A stretch of DNA of 64,000 nt from Urophycis tenuis (GCA_036785325.1 JAXIVH010000144.1:244001-308000), one strand, 5' to 3'. Positions 48,644 to 59,695 are shown, counted from the first letter of the stretch. Numbers and translations: made by a program. The notes: generated by a model from the sequence alone, not told the origin.

Positions 48644-49465
48644 CCACCTCGGACTGCTGACCACCTCGGACTGCTACTGCGGTCACGCTATCTACGCTTC
48701 AAAACTCGAGTGCCCGTCTACATCGGTTGTACGGTAAAGTGTTTGAGCGTGAAATACATCTGTCATTACTTTGTTGTTGTAAAATATTGAAAAAATATCC
48801 ACAGAGGTGCCTGGGGAGATGAAGAACAAGAATGCAGTGGAGTGTTCTGAAAACAATTTTTGATAATTATTTTTAATTAATTTTTAAAAACTGCTTGTGT
48901 CGCCATACAATGTGTATTGGGTATGACTTTAGCATGGGATTATTAGAGAATGGTACAGTCAAAAGACTTCAAAAATATCCACAGAGGTACCTGGGGAGAC
49001 GTAGAACAAGAATGCAGTGGAGTGTTCTGAAAACGATTTCATTATTATTTTTAATTATTTTTTGAAAACTGCTTGCATAGCCATAAAATTCGATTCGATT
49101 GATTTGAGTTGTTCATGATTTTTTATAATCTGTTTATGATAAATTTAATCTGGATGGGCTATTGGTGGTGCTTCAATATTTTTGTTTTTTTGTTTTATGT
49201 AGTAAAACAACAACAAAGTAATGACAGATGTATTTCACGCTCACACGCTTTACCGTACAACCGATGTAGACGGGCACTCGAGTTTCGAAGCGTAGATAGC
49301 GTGACCGCAGTGGACTGACCACCTCGGACTGCTGACCACCTCAGACTGCTGACCACCTCGGACTGCTGACCACCTCGGACTGCTGACCACCCCGGACTGC
49401 TGACCACCTCGGACTGCTGACCACCCCGGACTGCTGACCACCCCGGACTGCTGACCACCTCGGAC
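48632..49465. repeat. 17-bp minisatellite (GGACTGCTGACCACCTC), split by a foldback MITE
   Basis: Two to three units at 48632-48675 and about nine at 49311-49465, in the same orientation. The MITE 48676-49311 sits between. Confidence 0.85.
48676..49311. mobile_element. 636-bp foldback MITE with 105-bp TIRs
   Basis: 48676-48780 and 49207-49311 are near-perfect inverted repeats (starting ACTGCGGTCACGCTATCTAC). The interior contains two direct copies of a 115-bp block (from AAATATCCACAGAGG at about 48,791 and 48,971). Flanking GGACTG could be part of a target duplication, but the flanks are tandem repeats. Confidence 0.8.
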
Positions 49466-49724
49466 CGCATCTAGCGAACTCTGTCATGACGTTTCACTGG
49501 GCTTTGCTGTGACAATTATACAACACTATAAAACTATACAAAATACAATACTGATATAATACTAATATATATATATTTGTAAAGCACATTTCGATTACGT
49601 TAACAACGTGCTTTACTCTGTACAATAAACAGAACGGATGAAATCAGAACGGAAGAACGGAACAGAACGGAAGAGATGACTGGTTCACGAAATAAAAGCG
49701 TATGACGTTGACTAAAAGTAAAAA

Positions 49725-49797
49725 TGTTTCCGCCCGGTTTCGAACCGGGGACCTTTCGCGTGTGAGGCGAACGTGATAACCACTACACTACGGAAAC
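49725..49797 (-). tRNA. tRNA-Val (anticodon CAC)
   Basis: The minus strand reads as a full 73-nt tRNA including the discriminator base. The acceptor stem GTTTCCG pairs with CGGAAAC. The D-arm contains TAGTGTAGTGGTTATCAC, the anticodon loop reads CTCACAC with anticodon CAC, and the T-arm GGTTCGAAACC is intact. It is identical by eye to the standard vertebrate valine tRNA. No intron. First of three minus-strand tRNA genes within 5.4 kb. Confidence 0.96.
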
Positions 49798-50333
49798 ACA
49801 GCCGTTGGATTCGACTCACTAGAAGTTGATTATACATGGTATACTGTATATCATTCAGATATATGATGACTGACGATACTGTTCAACAACAGGAACAGCT
49901 TGGTTCTATTTCAATTATTGAAATAGAAAATAGAAATAGAAATAGAAATACTTTATTAATCCCAAAATGGGAAATTTCAACGTAGCAGCAGCATTAGAAT
50001 ACACAGAATGCATAGAATGGATTAATTAGAAATAAATGTATGTATGTATATAAAAAATAAAATATATAAATAAAAAATATAAATATAAAATATAAACTAA
50101 ATAGAAACTAAAAATGTAAACTGAATATAATCTGAACTAATTTTAGTGCAATATTTTAATAAACAGTGTACAGAATATAATGAAATGAAATTAAATGAAA
50201 TATAAGATGCAATATGTTGCAATAAGTTATTGGCTGTTATTGTACAGTCTATGAATGTTCTCATTCATCCAGGTCATGTTTAATCCGGCCAACAGTTAAA
50301 TCGAACGCAACTGGACTTAGATTTGTCTGTGAA

Positions 50334-50367
50334 GACGTTTCGCCTCTTATCCAAGCGGCTTCATCAG
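50334..50367 (-). ncRNA. Hammerhead ribozyme core, Penelope flank (minus)
   Basis: Minus strand reads CTGATGA, a 3-bp helix II (GCC/GGC) with a 12-nt loop, GAAAC, and GTC as the presumed cleavage triplet. All invariant core bases are present. Helix I begins GAA/TTC and may extend through GGACT/AGTCC. Confidence 0.7.
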
Positions 50368-50580
50368 TTCGTAACGCATCAGTCTGACTAGTCCGCACCA
50401 GTCTGACAGACTGTGGAGTTAGACCCAGGTATTTAACCTCAGTGGAGGAGTCCACCCACAAAACTCCTAAAACAATAGATCATTAGTGTAGCTTCACCTG
50501 ACCATTGTTTGGGGCCTGTGAGTCATCTTGGTGGAAGATGATCATTAGGGGTGGGTGGGGCCACTGGAGAACGACAGTCG

Positions 50581-51687
50581 TTAGGTATGATGTGCAGTTA
50601 CCAGTGAACGACAGTCGTTCTGTTCCATAGAGCCACTTGAGGTTTGTTTTGGGCAGCCTTTGTTGTTCACCCTCCTGGGAATGGCTGAAAGTGCAGCATT
50701 GTAGATGGGGGATAACTGATGTCTCAGACCCCCTCCCCTGTTGAGAGATGGCTTTTCCACTTTGACATAGATGGCTTCTTTTAACCCTCTTTCAAACCAT
50801 CTGTCCTCCCTGTCCAGGATTTTGACATTGCTGTCCTCAAAGGAGTGAGCCTTTTCCTTTAGGTGTAGATAGACAGCTGATACTGGACCTGAGGAGTTTT
50901 CCCTTCTGTGTTGGGCCATGCGCTTGTTTAGAGGTTGTTTAGTTTCACCAATGTAAGAGTCCTTACATTCCTCACTGCATTGGACTGCATATACACAGTT
51001 ACTCTTTTGTGAGTGTGGTAGTCTGTCTTTGGGGTGTACCAGTTTCTGCCTGAGAGTATTGCTGGGTTTGAAATGGACAGGGATTTCGTGTTTGTTGAAA
51101 ATCCTCCGGAGTTTTTCAGATACTCCGGACACATAGGGTATCACTATGTTTCTGCGTTGGTTCTTTTTCTCTTCACCCTCCAAGTTTTTATTCTTTCTGC
51201 ATGTTGTCTTGTTGAGGGTCCAACCCGGATAGCCACAAGTTCTCAAAGCACCCTTTAGATGTTTGTGTTCTTTTACTTGGGCTTGAGTGGTGGTTGGTAT
51301 ATTATCCGCCCTGTGTTGCAAGGTTCTGATAACCCCCAATTTGTGCTCCAGAGGGTGATGGGAGTCAAAGAGAAGGTACTGATCTGTTTGAGTGGGTTTC
51401 CTGTATACCCCAATGTGGAGGCTCCTGTCATCACCAAAGTGTACATCACAGTCCAAAAAAGGTAAGTGGTTATCTTTGGCATCTTCTCTGGTGAACTTGA
51501 TGTTTACGTCCACTGAATTAATGTGTTCAGTAAATGCCTGAAGTTCTTGGGTTCTGATTTTAACCCATGTGTCATCCACATACCGGAACCAATGGCTAGG
51601 TGATGTTCCTTTGTAGGATTTTAAAGCCTTTTGTTCGAACATTTCCATGTATAAGTTCGCCACAATGGGGGATACTGGAGAGCCCAT
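50581..51687 (-). CDS. Penelope-like reverse transcriptase / GIY-YIG endonuclease, C-terminal 368 aa
   Basis: Minus-strand frame begins MGSPVSPIVANLYMEMFEQK (RT motif 4) and WFRYVDDTWVKI (catalytic YVDD, RT motif 5). It then has YRKPTQTDQYLLFDSHHPLE and, near residue 230, NCVYAVQCSEECKDSYIGET followed by LNKRMAQHRR, a GIY-YIG nuclease core typical of Penelope-like elements. The N-terminal RT fingers are missing, and upstream (51,690-51,845) the frame dissolves into a TCTG microsatellite, so the copy is 5'-truncated but the retained frame is open. Confidence 0.88.
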   Translation of the reverse strand: MGSPVSPIVANLYMEMFEQKALKSYKGTSPSHWFRYVDDTWVKIRTQELQAFTEHINSVDVNIKFTREDAKDNHLPFLDCDVHFGDDRSLHIGVYRKPTQTDQYLLFDSHHPLEHKLGVIRTLQHRADNIPTTTQAQVKEHKHLKGALRTCGYPGWTLNKTTCRKNKNLEGEEKKNQRRNIVIPYVSGVSEKLRRIFNKHEIPVHFKPSNTLRQKLVHPKDRLPHSQKSNCVYAVQCSEECKDSYIGETKQPLNKRMAQHRRENSSGPVSAVYLHLKEKAHSFEDSNVKILDREDRWFERGLKEAIYVKVEKPSLNRGGGLRHQLSPIYNAALSAIPRRVNNKGCPKQTSSGSMEQNDCRSLVTAHHT

Positions 51688-51953
51688 GGCACAACCAATT
51701 TATGCAATTTCCCTCAGGGATTATTAAAGTACGTCTGTCTGTCTGTCTGTCTGTCAACCATGCTTCTGTCTGTAGAAAGTATTGTTGAACTGGAAGTATG
51801 TGGTGTTCAGGCACAGCTCCAGTAACTGACAGATCTGGTCTGGGTTGAGGTTTGTTCTAACCTGTAGGGTCTCCTCCACTGAGGTTAAATACCTGGGTCT
51901 AGCTCCACTGTCTGTCAGACTAGTGCGGACTAGTCAGACTGATGCGTTACGAA

Positions 51954-51987
51954 CTGATGAAGCCGCTTGGATAAGAGGCGAAACGTC
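51954..51987 (+). ncRNA. Hammerhead ribozyme core, Penelope flank (plus)
   Basis: CTGATGA at 51954-51960, GAAAC at 51980-51984, GTC at 51985-51987. It is the same core as 50334-50367 in the opposite orientation, in the other arm of the element. Confidence 0.7.
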
Positions 51988-52351
51988 TTCACAGACAAAT
52001 CTAAGTCCAGTTGCGTTCGATTTAACTGTTGGCCGGGTTATTGTACAGTGTAATGGAATGTGGTAGGAATGATTTCCTATATCTGTCCCTTCGACAGCGG
52101 AGCTGGAGCAGCCTGTGAGAGAAGCTGCTCCGCTGTCTGACCACTGTGTGATGGAGAGGGTGCTGATCATTGTTTTTTCAGCATTCTCCTCTCCACCACA
52201 GACTCAAAAGATTCTAGCCCGGATATAGAACCGGCCTTATATCAATAACAGAGCATTCAAACCAAAGAGCAACATTACAGCTTTTAAAAAAGCACAACAC
52301 GTTGCTTCCATTCTGTAACTTCTGTGTTCTTTCAGGAATGAGAAAACTAAC

Positions 52352-52423
52352 TGCGTTGGCCGGGAATCGAACCCGGGTCAACTGCTTGGAAGGCAGCTAT
52401 GCTCACCACTATACCACCAACGC
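52352..52423 (-). tRNA. tRNA-Gly (anticodon TCC)
   Basis: A 72-nt cloverleaf on the minus strand. The acceptor stem GCGTTGG pairs with CCAACGC. The D-arm is GTATAGTGGTGAGCAT, the anticodon loop CTTCCAA carries anticodon TCC, and the T-arm is GGGTTCGATTCCC. All stems are complementary by eye. It lies between a LINE remnant (ending near 52,220) and a long-TIR element (from 52,643). Confidence 0.96.
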
Positions 52424-52461
52424 TGTGTTGTAAGATTAAGGTAGTGTGGTCAATATGGCAC

Positions 52462-52530
52462 TGCAATTCGTTCATAGAATAGAAGTACTTTATTGATCCC
52501 AAGCTGGGAAATTCCCTCTTTGCTTTGCAG
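52462..52530 (-). mobile_element. Short LINE 3'-end fragment
   Basis: ATAGAAGTACTTTATTGATC followed by CCAAGCTGGGAAATTCCCTC is the inverse of the standard LINE/SINE 3' end (...GGGATTAATAAAGTA) seen at 25,820. Too short to assign. Confidence 0.5.
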
Positions 52531-52642
52531 AACAGTGTAAGACAGAAATACAGTAGAGGGTAGAAAACACATCCAGCGATGTCTTTGCAGTGGAAGATGG
52601 AAAACAGAACCAGTGAGTTCTAAGACGTAGAAGGAACCATAT

Positions 52643-55013
52643 AGTGGAGCAGATTACTGAGACAATCGTTCACTTGGTGATACAAGCACCAAATTTGGCA
52701 CACAAGTACTTCATCACCTACTCTCTCAGAAAAGTACGTTATCCACTTGGGAAAAAAAAAATGGCCGCCATTTTTCAAGATGTCAGCCATTCGGAGTGGT
52801 TGTAAACTGTGTTTGAACTATATTTTGATTGAATTATCCTATTTTGATGATTTATATATCAAAACATATGTTTTTGAGTATGAGGAATCCAATTCTGCAT
52901 TTCAAAAATCAAAATCATTGAATATTATTAAGAAACTAGAAGCACTCAGAGAGTGCAAACCTCCGCCAAGGCCATGGGGTCACTGATGCCATAACATCAA
53001 CACGCTGATCCGGATCACCACCAAGATTTAAGCACTTGTTTCTTTTGTCATTTCCAACAACTCCACAAAATTTCATCAAAGTCCGTTCACAACTTTTTGA
53101 GTTATCCTGTTGACAGACAAACAAACAAACAAACAAACAAACAAACAAACAGACAGACAAACCAACGCGACCGAAAACATAGAGGTAAAAATGGGAATTA
53201 AATGAAAAAACACTCTGTGATGTCTAGGTACGTGACCACCTAATGTAGAGACGTGGACGTGGCTTATCTGGGTTAACCAGTGCATTAGAAATATGAATAA
53301 ACTTTTCCGATTTATAGGGAAATGTTAACTTTGATTCTGGGTTTTACAAACAATGTGAAAAAAAAATGTTTTTTTTTTTTGGTGATACTTTGCACTGTTT
53401 CGCTTCAATGTATCCTCAATACCACCTCCATCATCCAATCTGGATGGGTCTAACCTGATGGGCAACAGATTGATTGTGGTATGTTTTTGGCTATCATGGA
53501 ATAGCCGTCAGAACTACACTCATAACGGGTAGGGGGAGACTTCAACTCCTCTTTGGTATCTGTCTGACAGAGGCAACACTTCCTCCAGTCAGTTTTAGTG
53601 GTGCAACTCAATGGATTACTGGAAGACATCTTTTGTTATACGGTTAAAGGCCGAGGGTTTATCCTTTTACCACCCAACTGTACAAAACACGAAAGCACAT
53701 TGAAATATGGGATGCAACTAGGTTTAGGTCCTGTGCAATCTGTACATCATTCAGTTAACTGGAGCCTGTCAAATCAGGTGCGGCTTGACCACAGGATTTC
53801 TATGAGTGATCATGGATGTTGCCCTTCAACTTAATGCAATATCTTCAGTGTTTCCCCAGGTTTACAGCTTTGAGGGGGCGGGGCTAGATAAAACCTATCA
53901 TTTGTCCTGTGACAAAAGTAGGAGGGTCTGGGGGCATTCTCCCCCATAATAATGTTTTGAGAATATCCTTTTAAATAGTGTCCTCTAGTGGGTTTAAGGA
54001 AGAGAAATTAACATATTTAGATTTAAAATATAGCACAAAAATAAACATATTGAAGGCATCTGCTGAGATGGGTGCTACTGTAGCATAATTATTTCATTAA
54101 AAAGAGACAGATAAGTTGACTAGCCTGTTTCACAGTCACTGGAGACAGTTTCTAACCCTAACCCTTCCCAAAACGATTTGCATTCAACTGAGTGACATTG
54201 TAGGCTTACTTTAAAGCAACACTATGCAACTCTTTTACCCTAAGAAATAGGGTTAGGGTTAGCGATTTTACCTTACAAAAACAGCTTTTAAAAAATGTTT
54301 AGTGTGGAGAATGAGCTTATCGCTACTGCCATACCGAGGTCAACAAGCAAATAACTGCACTATACAGTTTTCTGGAAGCGGCCCGGGACTACTCTCTGCC
54401 TGACTAGCGAGTAACTTATTTGCCCTCTTATTTGTCGTCTTGTTTTGTCTCGTGTTGCACTTGCTTGATGTTTGACTGTGTTAGGACAGTTATTGACTAA
54501 CTAGTTCGTCATATTATCTAAGAAAGCTAATTTCAACAGGTTTCGCTAGTTTTAGTGGCTAGCATCTCGTTTGCGATTAGCTATTGCTGCATAATATTGC
54601 TTTAACTTACAAAGCATATGACATCATTGGCAGACAACAAGGTTTACAACAATATAATGGTAGGGGAAACACTGATCTTTGATCAGACAGCTTCCGAAAA
54701 TGCTAATATTGAGTCTTGAAAGCTGGCGGCCATATTGAAATTCAATTGACACTATTGAGTTCTTCCAGTCAGTATACATTCATTTTGATGTTTGGATCAT
54801 TAATTTATTTCTATTTATTCAAGTTCTACTTCAAAAACCTTTTTTTTGCATTTGACGAGGCGACCATCTTGAAAACTGGCGGCCATTTTGGATTTTCAGC
54901 TGGATAACGTACTTTTCTTAAATAGTACATCCTGGACATCATTTGTGCCAAATTTGGTGCTTGTATCACCAAGTGAACGATTCTGATGAAATATGGACTT
55001 AATCTGCTCCACT
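52643..55013. mobile_element. 2.37-kb element with about 150-bp inverted termini
   Basis: AGTGGAGCAGATTA ... and its complement, each continuing through ATCGTTCACTTGGTGATACA, AGCACCAAATTTGGCAC and a GTACGTTATCCA...GGCCGCCAT segment. The interior has an AAAC-repeat after GAGTTATCCTGTTGACAGAC (about 53,100), a motif widespread in fish repeats, and no convincing transposase. Class uncertain. Confidence 0.65.
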
Positions 55014-55063
55014 AATAGCGCAGGAGCTAAAACAAATCATAGAGAAGGAAAAGAGGAAATCAC

Positions 55064-55135
55064 CTCCCCGTCGGGGAATTGAACCCCGGTCTCCCGCGTG
55101 ACAGGCGGGGATACTGACCACTATACTAACGAGGA
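55064..55135 (-). tRNA. tRNA-Asp (anticodon GTC)
   Basis: A 72-nt cloverleaf on the minus strand. The acceptor stem TCCTCGT pairs with ACGGGGA through a G-T wobble. The anticodon loop CTGTCAC carries anticodon GTC. The T-loop reads TTCAATT instead of the more common TTCGATT, and the D-loop has CAG for the usual GAG. Both changes leave stems intact, so the gene is probably functional. Confidence 0.94.
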
Positions 55136-55503
55136 ATTGTTGAATGACACGTAGTAAACAGAATTTAAGTACTTAACCAGTACTGCAGTAAGTGGAGTAA
55201 AACAAGTAACCATTACTGCAGTTAGTGAAGTTAAGTGCCAGAAACACGAAAAAAAAGAGACGATGCTTCGTTTATACTTCCGCGTCGACGCGACGCGGGG
55301 GGACGGCGGACCTACGGCGGACCCTTTGCGGGACCCTTTACGTCCTCGACGTGCACCTCCCCAGATCCTAGACGCGCGTCGAGGCGACGCCGTCCCAACG
55401 CGTTGGCTTTGGCTGTGATTGGTCCGTGAACTACATTGGCTGGAGATCGCTTTTCCGGTTTCCACTCGTAAACACCGCCACGGTGTAAACACAGCCTTGA
55501 TAA

Positions 55504-58320
55504 ATGCTTCGACTAATTTCGGAAAACAAGATGGATGAGCTTCATGCGAGGATTTCCATGGAGAGGGACCTCCAGGAATGTTCAATTCTATGTTTCACCG
55601 AGACCTGGCTGGGGAACAGGACTCCTGACGCGGCGATAACACCTGTCGGCTACACACTTTTCCGGGAGGACCAAAGTGCTGTGGAGAGCGGCAAGACGCG
55701 CGGAGGAGGAACAGCTGCCCTCGTGAAGCAATCCTGGTGCACTGACTGTAAGCCCATCTCCAAATCCTGCACCCAGAATGTGGAATATCTTACTCTGAAG
55801 CTAAGGCCATTCTATCTGCCCAGAGAGTTTCAATGCATACTTCTGTCTGTTGTGTACATCCCTCCCTCCGCGAAAGAAGAGCTGGCTTTGAAGGAGTTAC
55901 ATGACATGATTAGTGCGCAAGAAAGCAAGTATCCTGACGCTGCCAATATTATCCTGGGGGACTTTAATCACTGTAATCTGCGAAAATACATGCCTAAAAT
56001 GTATCAATTTGTGAACTTTGCCACCAGGGGTGAGAAAACACTAGATCACTGCTACAGTAACATCAGAAATGCCTTTGTAGCTGAGCCAAAACCTCACTTT
56101 GGAAAGTCTGATCACATGGCCATTAGGCTCAAACCAGTATATGCAAAAAGACTCAAAACACATCCAGTCAGTGTCAAGATGGTTAACACCTGGACAGAAG
56201 AGGCACAGGATACCCTGCAGGGATGCTTAGAGACCACTGACTGGAGTGTTTTTAAAGAGGCCACTGAGGACATCCATGAGTATACAGAGACTGTGAGTGA
56301 CTACATCAGCTGGTGCATGTCCACATGTGCTCCCCCTAGGGCTGTGCGTGTGTTTCCCAACCAAAAACCGTGGTTCAATGGCGATGTGAAACATAAAATC
56401 AGGTTGCGGCAGGAGGCCTTCAAGACGGGTGACCAGGTGGAATATAAGAAAGCACGTTATGAGCTGCAAAAGTCCATCAGAGCAGCAAAAAGGGCTCATT
56501 CTCAAAAACTGGAAAGCCACTATATTAGCCAGAACACACGCAGGATGTGGCAGGGAATTCAGTCAGTGACAAATTATAGGAGAATAGCAACATCTACAGA
56601 CTCCAGAGACACCACCCTTCCAGATAGGCTTAACACCTTCTATGCCAGGTTTGACAGACTGAACACAGACAACCCTATAAAAGCCCCCTGCGACTCCACC
56701 CTCACAGCCCACCAGGTGACTCACACACAAGTCCTTAAAGCCCTGAAGCAAGTAAACCCCCACAAAGCCACCGGACCGGATGGGGTTCCCCCCAGAGTGC
56801 TGAAGGCCTGTAGTGAACAACTGGCTGGTGTGTATACAGACATTTTTAATTCATCTTTATCTCAAGCAGCTGTCCCACATATTTTTAAAAAATCCACTAT
56901 TATACCAGTTCCAAAAAGACCAGACACAAAAACTCTTAATGACTTCAGGCCTGTGGCACTTACATCAGTTGCCATGAAGTGCCTTGAAAAACTGGTCTTA
57001 GCCCATATAAATTATACAGTCCAGGACACTACTGACCCCTTTCAGTTTGCCTACCGTCCCAACCGATCAGTGGATGATGCAGTAGCAATAGCTTTACACC
57101 ACACACTGGAGCACCTGGAGAGTAGCGGAGCGTATGTCAGAATGCTTTTCCTGGACTACAGTTCTGCCTTCAATACCATCCACCCAGGCAGGCTGATTGA
57201 GAAACTGACAGACCTTGGCCTCCCAACTCCCACCTGTAACTGGATTCTGGACTTCCTTATAGAGAGACCACAGGTGGTGAGAATGGGGGGGGCGGGTGTC
57301 CTCTGAGCTCACAGTCAGTACGGGATCTCCACAAGGATGCTGCCTCAGTCCTAAGCTCTTCACGCTGTATACCCATGACCTTCTCTCAAGCCATGACAAC
57401 ACCATCATCATCAAATATGCTGATGACACTACCATCCTGGGGCTCATCAAAGAAGGGGACGAGTCAGGATACAGGTCTGTTGTGAACTACATCATTGACT
57501 ATGGGGAGACAAACGACCTCATCCTCAACACAGACAAGACGAGGGAAATTATAGTGGACTTTAGAAAACATCCTCCTCCCCTACAGCCTCTGCACATTAA
57601 AGGGACAGAGGTGGTGAGGGCTGAAAGTCATAAATTCCTAGGCATGCAAGTAACATCAAACCTGAGCTGGAGTTTGAACACCACATCCATCGCGAAAAAA
57701 GCCCAGCAAAGGCTGTACTTTATTAGGATGCTTAGGAAGGCTGGACTGAATCACCGCCCTCTTACCCAGGCCTACAGAGGACTTGTAGAGAGCATCCTCA
57801 CAACAGGCATCACTGTCTGGTATGGCAACATCACTCAGGCTGAAAGGAAGTCTTTGCAACGAATAATCAAGACTGCGGAGAGGATTATAGGCACAGCACT
57901 TCCCTCCATGGACTCCATATATGTACAGCGCAGCCAGAGGAGAGCAGAGAGAATCGTTAAAGACCCACTCCATCCAGCTAACTCTCTGCTCAAACACAAG
58001 AACTGCACATACAAACTGAGACACAGTAGAGCGGACAGCATTCCTACCAAAAAAGCAAGGTTTTTTAACAGTTTCTTCCCAGCAACAGTGAGGCTGATGG
58101 CAAAAAAGAACATTTGATCCACTTTTTTTAATTCTTTTGATCTCTTTGATTTTTGATTTTTATCACTTTTTAATGTATTTTGTCTTTTTTCCTATTTTTT
58201 CTATTTAATTCTATTTATCTATTGACTCAGAGGGCCTGCACAAGAGTTCCTATGTGCTTGGACTACTAGTTTATGCACAAATGGCAAATAAAGTACTTTG
58301 ACTTTGACTTTGACTTTGAC
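55504..58320 (+). mobile_element. L2-type LINE, nearly intact, one frameshift
   Basis: Endonuclease: CFTETWLGNRTPDAAITPVG, LLSVVYIPPSAKEELALKEL, ILGDFNHCNLRKYMPKMYQF, LDHCYSN, GKSDHMAI. Then linker and RT: NPHKATGPDGVPPRVLKACS, LNDFRPVALTSVAMKCLEKL, FAYRPNRSVDDAVAIALHHT, MLFLDYSSAFNTIHPGRLIE, GSPQGCCLSPKLFTLYTHDL, IIKYADDTTILGLIKEGDES (catalytic YADD), and a C-terminus ending FFPATVRLMAKKNI. ORFs 55504-57306 and 57296-58117 overlap at a run of Gs near 57,287-57,294 where the frame changes. Tail of GACTTT repeats. Confidence 0.88.
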
Positions 58321-58329
58321 TGATTGCTT

Positions 58330-58665
58330 GCATTTCGAGACGTAAACCCCACGCAATCCCTCCGCAGAAGTATCACGGGCTCATGACGGCGTCCGAGTAA
58401 CGGCGTGGCCATTGCGTGATCACGACGCAATCCCTAGAGTCTCTATAGGACTCTAGCAATCCCTACGCAGAAGCATAAACCAGCCTTAACTTTCTTAACT
58501 TTTCCCATTCATTCTCTATGGTAGTCCTTAAAGCCTGGTTTATACTTCTGCGTAGGGATCGCGTCGTGTCACGCAATGGCCACGCCGTTGCTCGGACGCC
58601 GTCATGAGCCCGTGATACTTCTGCGGAGGGATTGCGTTGGGTTTACGTCTCAAAATGCAATTCAT
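58330..58665. mobile_element. Inverted pair of MITE arms (Harbinger-like ends facing each other)
   Basis: 58330-58484 and 58533-58665 are inverse complements. The GCCTGGTTTATACTTCTGCG end, usually the outer end of such MITEs, lies at the centre, and the TTGCATTTCGAGACG end is outside. The left arm carries the 21-bp insertion at 58435-58455. Confidence 0.6.
58435..58455. mobile_element. 21-bp palindromic insertion with 8-bp TSD, same termini as the 71-bp micro-MITE
   Basis: The 21 bp start TAGAGTC and end GGACTCTA. They are flanked by direct repeats GCAATCCC at 58427-58434 and 58456-58463. The inverted partner arm of the same host MITE (58,533-58,665) lacks the insert and duplication, giving an internal empty-site comparison. 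Confidence 0.65.
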
Positions 58666-58691
58666 TGCCACACCGGTAGAGGGACCAGACC

Positions 58692-58936
58692 ATTCTGGTC
58701 ATTACATATACGGATTACTAGCGAGTTAAAAAAGTTTCGAGTAGAAATGAAGGCAAAAGTTTTATACGTTTTTTATCAACAGATATGACTATATGATACG
58801 ATTGCTTTATATAATATACAGCTATGTAGTTTATTATGGATTACTTTCTACATGTCTTGATCTAACGTGACATAACCGTTCTTTATCAAGAACGGCTTTT
58901 TAACTCGCTAGTAATCCATATGTAATGACCATTCTG
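58692..58936. mobile_element. Small inverted-repeat element
   Basis: GGTCATTACATATACGGATT continuing ACTAGCGAGTTAAAAA at 58,698-58,733 is repeated inverted near 58,899-58,931, around an AT-rich centre. Confidence 0.5.
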
Positions 58937-58950
58937 ATCATTAGATACGG

Positions 58951-58961
<11 letters not shown>

Positions 58962-59011
<50 letters not shown>
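58962..59011. repeat. (CA)n(TA)n microsatellite
   Basis: Short CA run passing into about 20 TA units. Confidence 0.92.
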
Positions 59012-59013
<2 letters not shown>

Positions 59014-59635
59014 CGCCAATCAGTCGAAGCATTTATCAAGGCTGTGTTTACACCGTGGCGGTGTTTACGAGTGGAAACCGGAAAAGCGATCTCCAGTGAA
59101 TGTAGTTCGCGGACCAATCACAGCCAAAGCCAACGCGTTGGGACGGCGTCGCCTCGACGCGCGTCTAGGATTTGGGGAGGTGCACGTCGAGGACGCAAAG
59201 GGTCCGCCGTGGGTCCGCCGTCCCAACGCGTCGCGTCGACGCGGAAGTATAAACGAAGCATAACTAGGCCTTAACACTACGGATGCAATATACTTTTGGC
59301 CACCGGTGGATACTCTGGCGCTGTTGAGCGACCTCTTTAGAGCCGCGCAATTTGAGAAAAAAGTTTATTCTGAGAAAACGGTGGAGACGACAGGTCAAGC
59401 GACTCGCTACTCAGATTGGATTCCGTATTCATCGATCTAAGGTAAGATATTTGTTATTTGGAGTAAATTTACAGCAACGAGATAAAATGTACCACCACAT
59501 CGCTAGTTGTACATACATACATACCTGTAGACACTAACACACAGTACTTTTCCACTTCTCCCCTGTTACCTCCCCCCTCCTCTTCCCCATAGGTGTTCTC
59601 ACACAGGCCCGCACACGCACACGCATGCACACACA

Positions 59636-59636
<1 letters not shown>

Positions 59637-59695
<59 letters not shown>

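Larger units (their letters stand above)
50248..52037 (-). mobile_element. Penelope-like element with inverted, hammerhead-bearing flanks
   Basis: 1,790 bp flanked by TTATTGTACAG at 50237-50247 and 52038-52048. Inner coding (50581-51687 and upstream) is bracketed by inverted repeats 50268-50460 and 51845-52037. Both repeats carry a hammerhead core. It is inserted in the LINE at 49925-52220. Confidence 0.9.
49925..52220 (-). mobile_element. CR1/L2-type LINE 3' fragment, split by the Penelope element
   Basis: 49925-50247 is the 3' UTR with an AATAG tandem tail. 52038-52220 resumes with the C-terminal coding region matching the LINE at 24155-25871 (RDRYRKSFLPHSITLYN region). The interruption carries an 11-bp duplication. 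Confidence 0.8.
55262..59263. mobile_element. Long-TIR MITE (250-bp arms) containing an inserted LINE and other MITEs
   Basis: Arms 55262-55511 and 59020-59263 are inverse complements (outer ATGCTTCGTTTATACTTCCG, inner ...TTGATAAATGCTTCGACT). The arms are rich in CpG and CGACGCG motifs. The content between is a LINE (55512-58320), a head-to-head MITE (58330-58665) and another small inverted repeat (58692-58936). Confidence 0.7.

Noticed and set aside
59352..59537. Basic 61-codon ORF (MRKKFILRKRWRRQVKRLAT)
   Set aside because: No homologous pattern, no splice or promoter context, and it lies between a MITE arm and a microsatellite.
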